Part shown: positions 1 through 5,610 of the stretch, one piece after another
Layout of the letters: each line of letters starts with the position of its first letter
Position numbering within the stretch: position 1 is the stretch's first letter
Assembly (NCBI GenBank): GCA_023142175.1
Contig: JAGLJX010000092.1
Coordinates: forward strand, 1-5,996
DNA: 5,996 bases
Direction: 5' to 3'
Source of the DNA: Emcibacter sp.
Lineage (GTDB): Bacteria; Pseudomonadota; Alphaproteobacteria; Sphingomonadales; Emcibacteraceae
Made by a program: the position numbers and the translations under genes
Notes under the pieces: generated by a model
Databases searched by the model: none
The model's input: only the letters and a program-made list of their open reading frames with translations
Told to the model about the DNA's origin: nothing

Positions 1-483
1 TTTCAATAACTCGGTGAAACTATTCAGGGCCGCCTGTGTACCCTCTTTAACATTTGAATGGTTATTTTCTATGGCGGATAGCTCCCGGTAATAGGCCTGC
101 ATTTTATGGACGACTTGCCGGCTTGGGACGCGGCGACTGGAATGATACCCCATATGGTTGCCCATATTATCAAATGTGGGAACAACATGGGCTAATACCC
201 AATAATGATCACCATTTCTATGTATATTCACCACATAGGCAAAAATTTCTTTTTGTTGTTGCAGGGTGTCCCAAAAAAGTTTGAAGATACAATGCGGCAT
301 ATCGGGATGCCGAATAAGGTTATGGGGTTGACCAAAAAGTTCATCGCGGGAATAGCCGCTCATTTTTTCAAACAGCAAATTAGTATATGTGATTTTACCT
401 TTAAGGTCGGTCTTGCTGACAATAAATTCATTGTCGGGGAAGTATATTTCTTTGCCGGAAGGATGAACATTTTTTTTAATCAT
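1..483 (-). CDS. Aer-like single PAS-domain sensor protein (partial, C-terminus beyond window)
   Basis: Translating the minus strand from the ATG at 483-481 gives 161 codons with no stop before the window edge, so the 3' end is missing. The protein is a PAS fold of the aerotaxis-receptor (Aer) type: SGYSRDELFGQPHNLIRHPD (residues 42-61), then W71 in FWDTL, and NGDHYWV (90-96). In E. coli Aer the corresponding Arg-His-Pro-Asp and Trp residues line the FAD pocket, so flavin-based redox or oxygen sensing is plausible but inferred. No membrane segment or signal peptide is visible. After the PAS domain a short helical tail begins (about 121-161). From memory, many alphaproteobacteria have free-standing PAS proteins of about 170 residues with this layout, so probably only some ten residues are missing; a longer chemoreceptor cannot be excluded. 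An AAAGG ribosome site (496-492) lies 8 nt before the start. A CtrA-type box lies 77 bp upstream, and a decayed paralogue lies further upstream. Confidence 0.88.
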   Translation of the reverse strand, partial: MIKKNVHPSGKEIYFPDNEFIVSKTDLKGKITYTNLLFEKMSGYSRDELFGQPHNLIRHPDMPHCIFKLFWDTLQQQKEIFAYVVNIHRNGDHYWVLAHVVPTFDNMGNHMGYHSSRRVPSRQVVHKMQAYYRELSAIENNHSNVKEGTQAALNSFTELLK

Positions 484-559
484 TTCTAGAGCCTTTTCTT
501 TGTATTAAATTCTCTTATTTGATATTAATTATTATCACCTGTTTTATAAGGTGTACTAC

Positions 560-574
560 TTAAGAACTAGTTAA
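560..574 (-). promoter_or_regulatory. Perfect CtrA-type box (TTAA-N7-TTAA) upstream of the PAS gene
   Basis: The sequence TTAAGAACTAGTTAA matches the full CtrA consensus TTAA-N7-TTAA. CtrA is the alphaproteobacterial response regulator that controls cell-cycle genes and, in many lineages, motility and chemotaxis genes. The box lies 77 bp upstream of the PAS start. A GATAAT hexamer downstream of it (535-530 on the minus strand) could serve as the -10 element. A GANTC site, the CcrM methylation target (GAGTC at 582-586), sits 7 bp beyond the box. The match to the motif is seen directly; binding is inferred, and such motifs occur by chance in AT-rich DNA. A second, degraded copy in front of the paralogous pseudogene supports it being part of an ancestral promoter. 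Confidence 0.5.
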
Positions 575-681
575 TTGTCCTGAGTCTTCTGTACGTATAA
601 TCTAAAATATTTATATTATTATTGCGGCGTTTTTCAAGCGCCTAATGTTGTAATTCTTATGCTGAACATTCATCTAAAATA

Positions 682-941
682 GATATTCACCGCATTTATA
701 AATTTCTATTTCTGCTGTTGAGATGCGCTCCATAAAAGATTGAAAAGCAATGTAATGCATAGAAATGCCATACAATATAAGGGGTGTATCAAAAAATCTC
801 ATCGGGACAATGGCGTTTATTTTTTTCAAATAGAAGATTGGTATAAGTGATTTTATCCTTGAGGCTGGATTTGTGAGAGCTGAGTTAATTATCGGAAAAG
901 GTGATATCTCCACCGGAGTGATGAACCTTTTTCTTAATCAT
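682..941 (-). pseudogene. Decayed tandem paralogue of the PAS sensor gene
   Basis: Reading the minus strand from the ATG at 941-939 gives a product that aligns without gaps to the first 40 residues of the intact PAS protein at 1-483. By my count 26 of 40 residues are identical, including the unbroken stretch KITYTNLLFEK (30-40). Codon 19 is TAA (887-885) and codon 51 is TGA. Near codon 62 a one-base loss shifts the frame. Nucleotide similarity then continues through the stretch matching QQQKEIFAYVVNI and fades after GTGAATAT, at about residue 87. The second half of the PAS domain, including the NGDHYWV segment, is missing. The ribosome site (AAGG, 8 nt before the ATG) is still present. The open frame that can be read at 674-913 starts at a GTG inside this relic and is not a separate gene. 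Confidence 0.85.
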
Positions 942-1022
942 TTTTATAACCTTACGATGTCGTTGAAATAGTAGAAATTTAATACTGATTATTACTACTA
1001 TTAAATAAATATAGAGGACCAG

Positions 1023-1050
1023 TGCTTAAGGACTAGCACTTAAGGACTAG
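1023..1050. repeat. Two tandem copies of a 14-bp unit ending CTTAAGGACTAG
   Basis: TGCTTAAGGACTAG (1023-1036) is followed directly by CACTTAAGGACTAG (1037-1050), differing only in the first two bases. A third relative, ACTTAAGAACTAGTTA, lies at 558-573 in front of the intact PAS gene and differs by one base from ACTTAAGGACTAGTTA at 1038-1053. AGTGC (1021-1025) and GCACT (1036-1040) also form a small inverted repeat. The unit contains the CtrA-like half site TTAA, so this is most simply a duplicated regulatory box in the promoter of the pseudogene. Confidence 0.7.
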
Positions 1051-1054
1051 TTAG
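1040..1054 (-). promoter_or_regulatory. Degraded CtrA-type box upstream of the PAS pseudogene
   Basis: TTAAGGACTAGTTAG matches TTAA-N7-TTAA except for the last base. It shares 13 of 15 positions with the perfect box at 560-574 and lies 99 bp before the pseudogene start. A further half site at 1026-1040 (TTAA-N7-CACT) precedes it. It is probably a relic of the duplicated promoter; activity is doubtful. Confidence 0.4.
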
Positions 1055-1124
1055 CGCTTTAAGTAAATATAGAAATTATATCTATAGAAGAAAATAAAGA
1101 GATATGGGGGGTGGAAAGCTAGCT

Positions 1125-1496
1125 TCAGGTAATTTTACCGATGTTATCTTTCCAGTTTTGGCCATCAAAATCCTCGGTCGTGATACTTTTTATGGTGCTG
1201 TGATCAAGGCAGTTGACATTGACGCTATAGCCATCCGGATGGGAGCGGGGAACATAAAAAGACTTCACCCCGCACGTCTTACAAAACAGATGTTGTGCAA
1301 CATGGGTATTGAAGCTGTATAGGCCGAGATTATCTTCACCCTGAAGCAGAGTGAAATTTTCTTTCTCCACAATCAGGTGAATGAATCCGACCATACTACA
1401 TAGGGAGCAATTGCACCTAACTACATTAATATCCGCCGGGGCCTCAACGGCAAATTTAACGACTCCGCAGTGACAGGAACCTTTATGTATAATCAG
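1125..1496 (-). CDS. GFA/CENP-V family zinc protein, probable CTG start
   Basis: The family (glutathione-dependent formaldehyde-activating enzyme/CENP-V, formerly DUF636) has a beta-rich fold with zinc held by conserved cysteines. Most small members have no proven reaction, so the formaldehyde label should not be taken literally. With the start proposed here the protein has 123 residues, normal for the family. It shows GSCHCG (6-11, C8 and C10), CNCSLC (28-33, C28, C30, C33), [17 protein letters not shown] (69-85, C72 and C75) and SVNVNCLD (91-98). The first in-frame ATG is codon 35 (1394-1392), which would remove the first five zinc cysteines, and no ATG, GTG or TTG exists upstream before a stop. 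CTG at 1496-1494 overlaps the recR stop as CTGA, and AAGAAGGG lies about 5 nt before it, which indicates translational coupling to recR. A start-codon mutation is the alternative. No clear terminator follows. Confidence 0.82.
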   Translation of the reverse strand: MIIHKGSCHCGVVKFAVEAPADINVVRCNCSLCSMVGFIHLIVEKENFTLLQGEDNLGLYSFNTHVAQHLFCKTCGVKSFYVPRSHPDGYSVNVNCLDHSTIKSITTEDFDGQNWKDNIGKIT

Positions 1497-2101
1497 AAAG
1501 CCCTTCTTGATTTGAGGGCCGCGGTCAACGTACCATCATCCAGATAATCCAGTTCCCCCCCCACGGGCACACCGTGGGCAAGGCGGGTGATGGTAACGTC
1601 ACAGTCCTTTAGCCGGTCAGCCATATAATGGGCCGTGGTTTGTCCATCAACGGTGGCATTGGTGGCGATGATCACTTCATGGATATTATCCGCCAAAGCC
1701 CGGTCAACCAGTGAATTGATATTTAGATCCTCGGGGCCAACACCGTCCAGAGCGGACAGCGTACCGCCGATGACATGATAAAGTCCGCGGAAAGTTCCGG
1801 CCCGCTCCAGCGCCCACAGGTCGGCCACATCCTCAACCACACAGACGGTTGATATATCCCGCTTTATATTATCACAGATATGGCAGGGGTCGGTGGTGTC
1901 CAGATTGCCACAGGTAGAGCAGGGATGAACATATTCCGCCACCTCGGCTAGTGCCGTGGACAGGGGCCGCATGAGTGAATCTTTACGCTTGATCAGCTGC
2001 AGGGCCGCCCGCCGTGCCGAGCGCGGGCCCAGCCCCGGCAGCTTGGAGAGCAGCTGGATCAGTTGATCAAGTTCAGAACCGTAGGAAGCCTTGCGATACA
2101 A
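1493..2101 (-). CDS. recR: Recombination mediator protein RecR
   Basis: RecR works with RecF and RecO to load RecA onto SSB-coated single-stranded DNA at gaps, forming a ring-shaped clamp in the cytoplasm. The 202-residue product has normal length and all family parts: a helix-hairpin-helix segment [12 protein letters not shown] (20-31), a four-cysteine zinc finger (C61, C64, C73, C76), a Toprim domain opening with VCVVED (86-91, E90 the conserved acidic residue) and continuing through [14 protein letters not shown] (146-159), and the C-terminal [20 protein letters not shown] (173-192). The start is TTG (2101-2099). An in-frame TAG lies 21 nt upstream and no ATG is available, while AAAGG lies 9 nt before the TTG. 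It starts 20 nt after the ybaB stop, and its stop overlaps the next gene (CTGA), so it is part of the dnaX operon. Confidence 0.97.
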   Translation of the reverse strand: MYRKASYGSELDQLIQLLSKLPGLGPRSARRAALQLIKRKDSLMRPLSTALAEVAEYVHPCSTCGNLDTTDPCHICDNIKRDISTVCVVEDVADLWALERAGTFRGLYHVIGGTLSALDGVGPEDLNINSLVDRALADNIHEVIIATNATVDGQTTAHYMADRLKDCDVTITRLAHGVPVGGELDYLDDGTLTAALKSRRAF

Positions 2102-2121
2102 ATGAGCGCACCTTTGCTAGT

Positions 2122-2445
2122 TCAAAAGGGCAGATTAAAACCTTCCGGCAATTGAAGGCCGCCGGTGACTTTTGCCATTTCGCTTTGAGAATATTCCTCG
2201 ACCTTGCGCTTGGCTTCATTGAAAGCCGCAACGATCAGATCTTCGACCACTTCCGCATCATCAGAATTAAAGATGCTTGGATCAATTTTCAGGGCTTTCA
2301 TATTGCCCTTGCCGTTCAGGGTCACAGAAACCAAACCGCCGCCCGATTGCCCGCTACATTCTGCTTTTTCCAGAACAGCTTGCATATCGGACATCTTGCC
2401 TTGCATTTCCTGAGCCTGTTTCATCATTTTACCGAGGTTTTTCAT
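2122..2445 (-). CDS. ybaB: YbaB/EbfC family nucleoid-associated protein
   Basis: Small dimeric DNA-binding proteins of this family coat or bend DNA and are almost always encoded between dnaX and recR. The product from the ATG at 2445-2443 has 107 residues, the usual size. It shows the characteristic N-terminal helix KNLGKMMKQAQEMQGKM (2-18), a central stretch with GLVSVTLNGKGNMKALKIDP (37-56), and a helical part DLIVAAFNEAKRKVEE (69-84) ending in the typical glycine/proline-rich tail GGLQLPEGFNLPF. The frame is open further upstream to 2529, but that extension lies in dnaX. The chosen start has GGAG 5 nt before it, in the 16-nt gap after the dnaX stop. An effect on DNA repair through RecR is suggested by context only. 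Confidence 0.96.
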   Translation of the reverse strand: MKNLGKMMKQAQEMQGKMSDMQAVLEKAECSGQSGGGLVSVTLNGKGNMKALKIDPSIFNSDDAEVVEDLIVAAFNEAKRKVEEYSQSEMAKVTGGLQLPEGFNLPF

Positions 2446-2461
2446 TTCTTCTCCATGCGGG

Positions 2462-4288
2462 TCACTCAAGACCGAATTCATCTTCCCCGACAAGGAAGTT
2501 TTCATTGATATAGTCAGATGAGCCATCATCTAAAAGGACAAATTCTTCTACTTTTTTACGAATGTCGGAAATCGCGGCACCTGGGAATTGATCCAGCACG
2601 GCCTTGATCAACGGGTTTTTCATGAGCCGTTCGCGTAACTGCCGCGCACTTTCTTCATTCTGTTCAAACAGGGTGTCGTCGCCCTGCGCCATGGTCAGGG
2701 AAATAATCCAGCTTTTCCCGGTCCATTGTTTCAGCAGTTCGATCATTTTACCGGTCAGATTTTTGGGCGCCTGTTCTTTCAGTCGGATGTCCAGCCGTCC
2801 GGGGGCAAAGCTTTCCAGATGGGCATTATCGTTGAGCTGAAAAGCGATAGAGGCTTCGTTATGACTTTCAAAAAGCGCGACAAATTCTTCAAAGCTATTG
2901 GGAGACGGTTCATATTTCTGATCTTCAGATGGGAAAACATCCTGCGCCAATATACGTGCCTGCCCCTTGGTCTGGATGACATGAAAGGCTGTTGGGGCGC
3001 TGCCGTTGTCACTGGCCTGTGGGCTTTGTGAATTCTGGGTAGGTTTTTGTGATGATGTCTGCTCGGATTTTTGGGCCGCCCCCTGATTTTCACCCTGAGG
3101 TGAATTTTTCAACTGTTTGATCATATCGCCCGGTGTCGGCAGCTTGGCGGCATACGTCATACGGACCAGCACCATCTCCGCCGCAGACATGGGAGAGGGG
3201 GCGAGTTTTACTTCATCCAGTCCTTTGAGCAACATTTGCCATGTACGGGTCAGGATCGGCATGCTCAGCGCCGTAGCCATGGCAAGACCTTCCTTGCGTT
3301 CCGCTTCTGAGGTGACGATGTCTTCGCCCGCATCGGGAACTACCTTCAGGCGGGTCAGCCAATGGGTCAGCTCCAGCATATCACTCAGGATAACTTCCGG
3401 GTCGGCACCATGATTATACTGGTTGCGCAATTGGGTTAGGGCGTCCGCCGTTTCGCCCTTCATAATGGCTTTATAGAGGTCAAGTACCTGCGTTCGGTCG
3501 GCAAGACCCAGCATATCACGAACCTGTTGTTCGGTAACCTTGCCCGCGCCATGAGCGAAGGCTTGATCCAGCAGGCTCAGGCCATCCCGCACAGACCCTT
3601 CTGCTGCCCGTGAAATCATGGCAAGGGCTTTATCATCTATCTCGCATTTTTCCAGCTCGGACAGCTTGGCAAAATGACTGCTTAACTGTTCGATGGAAAT
3701 ACGACGTAAGTCAAAGCGTTGACAACGGCTGAGAACGGTGACGGGTACTTTACGGATTTCCGTGGTGGCAAAGATGAATTTCACATGTTCCGGTGGCTCT
3801 TCCAGCGTTTTCAGCAGTGCATTAAAGGCATTGCGGGACAGCATATGAACTTCGTCAATGATATAGATTTTAAAGCGCGCTGAGACGGACGAATAGCGCA
3901 CCCCTTCGATAATTTCCCGGATGTCATCAACACCCGTACGGCTTGCCGCATCCATTTCCATCACATCCACATGACGGGATTCGGCAATGGCTATGCAATT
4001 TTCACATTTACCGCAGGGGGATATGGTCGGGCCACCCTTGCCATCCAGTCCGATACAATTCAGTGCTTTGGCAATGATGCGGGCGGTAGTGGTTTTGCCA
4101 ACCCCGCGCACGCCGGTCAAGATGAAGGCGTGGGCCAACCGCCCGGTTTCGATGGCGTTGGATAGGGTGCGCACCATGGCACCCTGCCCGATAAGCTCAT
4201 CAAAATTGGAGGGGCGGTATTTACGCGCCAGAACACGGTAATTTTCATCAGGTTTGCTGGCGGCTTTGCTGGAAGGGGTATCTGACAT
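2462..4288 (-). CDS. dnaX: DNA polymerase III subunit tau/gamma (clamp loader ATPase)
   Basis: DnaX is the ATPase core of the clamp loader, which places the beta clamp on primed DNA; the long tau form also links polymerase and helicase at the fork. The 608-residue product has an AAA+ domain with Walker A GVRGVGKTTTAR (59-70), zinc-binding cysteines C78, C92, C95 and C98, Walker B IIDEVHMLS (143-151), sensor 1 ATTE (175-178), the SRC arginine-finger motif (187-189) and sensor 2 GSVRDGLSLLDQ (231-242). A collar domain, a Gln/Ser/Pro-rich linker (about 395-435) and a C-terminal domain ending with NPLIKAVLDQFPGAAISDIR (558-577) follow, as in other alphaproteobacteria. The frame stays open upstream to 4486, but that part is the SRP RNA gene and leader. 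The ATG at 4288 is chosen because MSDTPSS...YRVLARKYRP is the usual N-terminus; its ribosome site is weak. No clear A-rich slippery site for a gamma frameshift was seen. Confidence 0.96.
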   Translation of the reverse strand: MSDTPSSKAASKPDENYRVLARKYRPSNFDELIGQGAMVRTLSNAIETGRLAHAFILTGVRGVGKTTTARIIAKALNCIGLDGKGGPTISPCGKCENCIAIAESRHVDVMEMDAASRTGVDDIREIIEGVRYSSVSARFKIYIIDEVHMLSRNAFNALLKTLEEPPEHVKFIFATTEIRKVPVTVLSRCQRFDLRRISIEQLSSHFAKLSELEKCEIDDKALAMISRAAEGSVRDGLSLLDQAFAHGAGKVTEQQVRDMLGLADRTQVLDLYKAIMKGETADALTQLRNQYNHGADPEVILSDMLELTHWLTRLKVVPDAGEDIVTSEAERKEGLAMATALSMPILTRTWQMLLKGLDEVKLAPSPMSAAEMVLVRMTYAAKLPTPGDMIKQLKNSPQGENQGAAQKSEQTSSQKPTQNSQSPQASDNGSAPTAFHVIQTKGQARILAQDVFPSEDQKYEPSPNSFEEFVALFESHNEASIAFQLNDNAHLESFAPGRLDIRLKEQAPKNLTGKMIELLKQWTGKSWIISLTMAQGDDTLFEQNEESARQLRERLMKNPLIKAVLDQFPGAAISDIRKKVEEFVLLDDGSSDYINENFLVGEDEFGLE

Positions 4289-4341
4289 ACGGGTCTTAAA
4301 TCCACGAGTATTAAGAGTTGTTTTTTCCACTATAGAACCGC

Positions 4342-4379
4342 CGTAAAAATTTTGCCAGCAATGAGTATGATTTTTTACG
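4342..4379. repeat. AT-rich inverted repeat in the dnaX leader
   Basis: CGTAAAAA (4342-4349) and TTTTTACG (4372-4379) are perfectly complementary across a 22-nt spacer. On the minus strand this lies between the SRP RNA and dnaX. The stem is too AT-rich for a normal intrinsic terminator. It might help separate or process the SRP RNA from the dnaX message, or be chance in AT-rich leader DNA. Confidence 0.3.
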
Positions 4380-4390
4380 TATGGAATGGT

Positions 4391-4486
4391 GAGAGATTGA
4401 ACGACCCGAAATATCTCGTTACGGCTGCTCCCTTCCGGGTCTGACCGGATTGGCGAGTCAAACGTCCGCCAACCTCTCGGGCGCAT
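4391..4486 (-). ncRNA. ffs: Small bacterial signal recognition particle RNA (4.5S type)
   Basis: The RNA binds Ffh and targets ribosomes making membrane proteins to FtsY and the translocon. On the minus strand GGTCAGACCCGGAAGGGAGC followed by AGCC (4447-4424) is the universal domain IV hairpin: a GGAA tetraloop on a CCC/GGG stem, with the symmetric loop (here CAGA opposite AGCA) that Ffh recognises. Next to it GTTGGCG (4473-4467) pairs with CGCCAAT (4456-4450) and encloses a small loop. After domain IV comes GTAACGAG and TTTCGGGTCG, typical of alphaproteobacterial SRP RNAs. GAGAG (4478-4474) can pair with CTCTC (4395-4391) to close the molecule. The exact ends are uncertain by some ten bases. 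Its place directly upstream of dnaX is common in alphaproteobacteria. Confidence 0.93.
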
Positions 4487-4514
4487 ATATGGTCTTTTTT
4501 TAACTTAAGATCAA
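4484..4514 (-). promoter_or_regulatory. Possible sigma70-type promoter for ffs
   Basis: On the minus strand TTGATC (4514-4509) resembles a -35 box. It is followed after 17-19 nt by the run CATATATG (4491-4484), in which a -10 element such as TATATG could be placed. This would start transcription around 4480-4476, in agreement with the GAGAG end of the RNA. The -10 match is only moderate. Confidence 0.35.
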
Positions 4515-4593
4515 GTCGGTTATTCATAGTTGTGGAAAAAATATATTGTCTGTGGCAGTCTTTGCTTTCTTTCCAATCAACAATTGAGAATAC

Positions 4594-5538
4594 ATGATGT
4601 CGGACAATCTTTTTTTTAGCGGCTTTCCCCTTGACCCTGCGGATAGCTTCAGGGGTGATGATAAGTGGATTTTTGAGAAGATCACCCATGCCGACAGCCG
4701 CTTTTTGATCTATGCCGGTGGACGCCCTTTGATGGATACCACCGATGGTCTGCGTCCCGCCGTTAGAACAGTGGATGAGGTGAACGTCATGACAGGCGGT
4801 GACTGGGCGCATACGGACTGGGTATTCATTGGTATAGATGGAGAGGGCATAGACGGGAAGATTGCCACCTTTGCCGTTGCGTTACCCCAAAAAGTTGACC
4901 TGCCGGATCATGAGAAGTTTATAGACTTACGGTCTATCGCCCTTCAGCTAAGCGCGGATGGCTTCAGCGCCATGCCGTCCCTGCTGGGCCGCGGTAAGAT
5001 CATGCTTGAATGGAATGGGCGGCGGCATTTCTGCTCCTGCTGTGGTCACGCCACCCGACCTGACCGGGGCGGTTACGTGCGTAAATGCACCAATGAGCCC
5101 TGCGGGGCGGAGCATTTTCCGCGTACGGACCCGGTGGTGATTATGCTGGTGAGTCACGGCGATAAATGCCTACTAGGGCGCGGTGTTGGCTGGCCAGAGG
5201 GTAATTACTCCGCACTGGCCGGATTCGTAGAACCGGGGGAGACGATCGAGGAAGCCACCCGCCGCGAGGTATTTGAGGAAGCAGGGGTCAAAGTGGGAAA
5301 AGTTACCTACAGCAGTAGCCAGCCCTGGCCGTTTCCCTCGTCGTTGATGATCGGGGTCCGGGCCGAGGCTCTGACCACGGAAATTACCATAGATACAGAT
5401 GAGTTGGTGGACGCGATGTGGATGGAGAAAGAGACGCTTCGGCAATTATTTGAAACTGACGGGGATGAATCCTTCAAAATTCCCCCCCAAATAGCCATTG
5501 CCCGTCATTTACTAGAAGAATGGTTGCAACAGGATTGA
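4594..5538 (+). CDS. nudC: NADH pyrophosphatase NudC (Nudix hydrolase)
   Basis: NudC enzymes cleave NADH to NMNH and AMP and, in E. coli, remove NAD caps from RNA 5' ends. The 314-residue product shows the full family layout: a divergent N-terminal domain (about 1-140), a zinc ribbon with cysteines C147, C150, C165 and C170, then the Nudix fold. The Nudix box GX5EX7REUXEEXGU is intact from G210 to V232, with R224-E225 and E228-E229 as catalytic metal ligands. It is followed by SQPWPFPSSLM (242-252), the array that marks NADH-specific Nudix enzymes. The start is at one of two adjacent ATG codons (4594 or 4597); the upstream ribosome site (TTGAGAA) is weak. The gene is divergent from ffs across a gap of about 107 bp that also must hold its promoter. 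No recognisable terminator follows. Confidence 0.96.
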   Translation: MMSDNLFFSGFPLDPADSFRGDDKWIFEKITHADSRFLIYAGGRPLMDTTDGLRPAVRTVDEVNVMTGGDWAHTDWVFIGIDGEGIDGKIATFAVALPQKVDLPDHEKFIDLRSIALQLSADGFSAMPSLLGRGKIMLEWNGRRHFCSCCGHATRPDRGGYVRKCTNEPCGAEHFPRTDPVVIMLVSHGDKCLLGRGVGWPEGNYSALAGFVEPGETIEEATRREVFEEAGVKVGKVTYSSSQPWPFPSSLMIGVRAEALTTEITIDTDELVDAMWMEKETLRQLFETDGDESFKIPPQIAIARHLLEEWLQQD

Positions 5539-5610
5539 TGTCGTTATACTAATGAGAAAAATACGCGAGCGTGGAGGGAGTTATCTCCAATCAATTTAAA
5601 AGGATATCCG

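Noticed and set aside
54..489. Two plus-strand open frames (54-284 and 205-489)
   Set aside because: They lie opposite the PAS gene, whose minus-strand translation has clear Aer-type motifs; the plus-strand products show no family features.
626..642. GGCG...CGCC hairpin as a terminator
   Set aside because: The stem is only four GC pairs plus weak pairs, with no following T-run on either strand.
674..913. 79-residue minus-strand frame as a separate small gene
   Set aside because: It starts at GTG within the PAS pseudogene and reads its shifted frame; the DNA aligns to the intact PAS gene, so it is debris and not a new protein.
1068..1086. TATAGA/TCTATA inverted repeat as an operator or terminator
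   Set aside because: Six AT-rich pairs in a region that is AT-rich throughout; it is expected by chance. A TATAAT word on the minus strand inside it has no -35 partner.
2014..2508. Plus-strand frame of 164 residues over recR and ybaB
   Set aside because: It is antisense to two unmistakable conserved genes and has no recognisable domain or ribosome site.
4375..4812. Minus-strand frame of 145 residues over ffs and the start of nudC
   Set aside because: It crosses the SRP RNA gene and lies antisense to the nudC N-terminus; it is a shadow frame.
5572..5589. TGGAG/CTCCA hairpin between nudC and the thioesterase gene as a terminator
   Set aside because: Five base pairs with an 8-nt loop and no T-run after it; too weak to claim.
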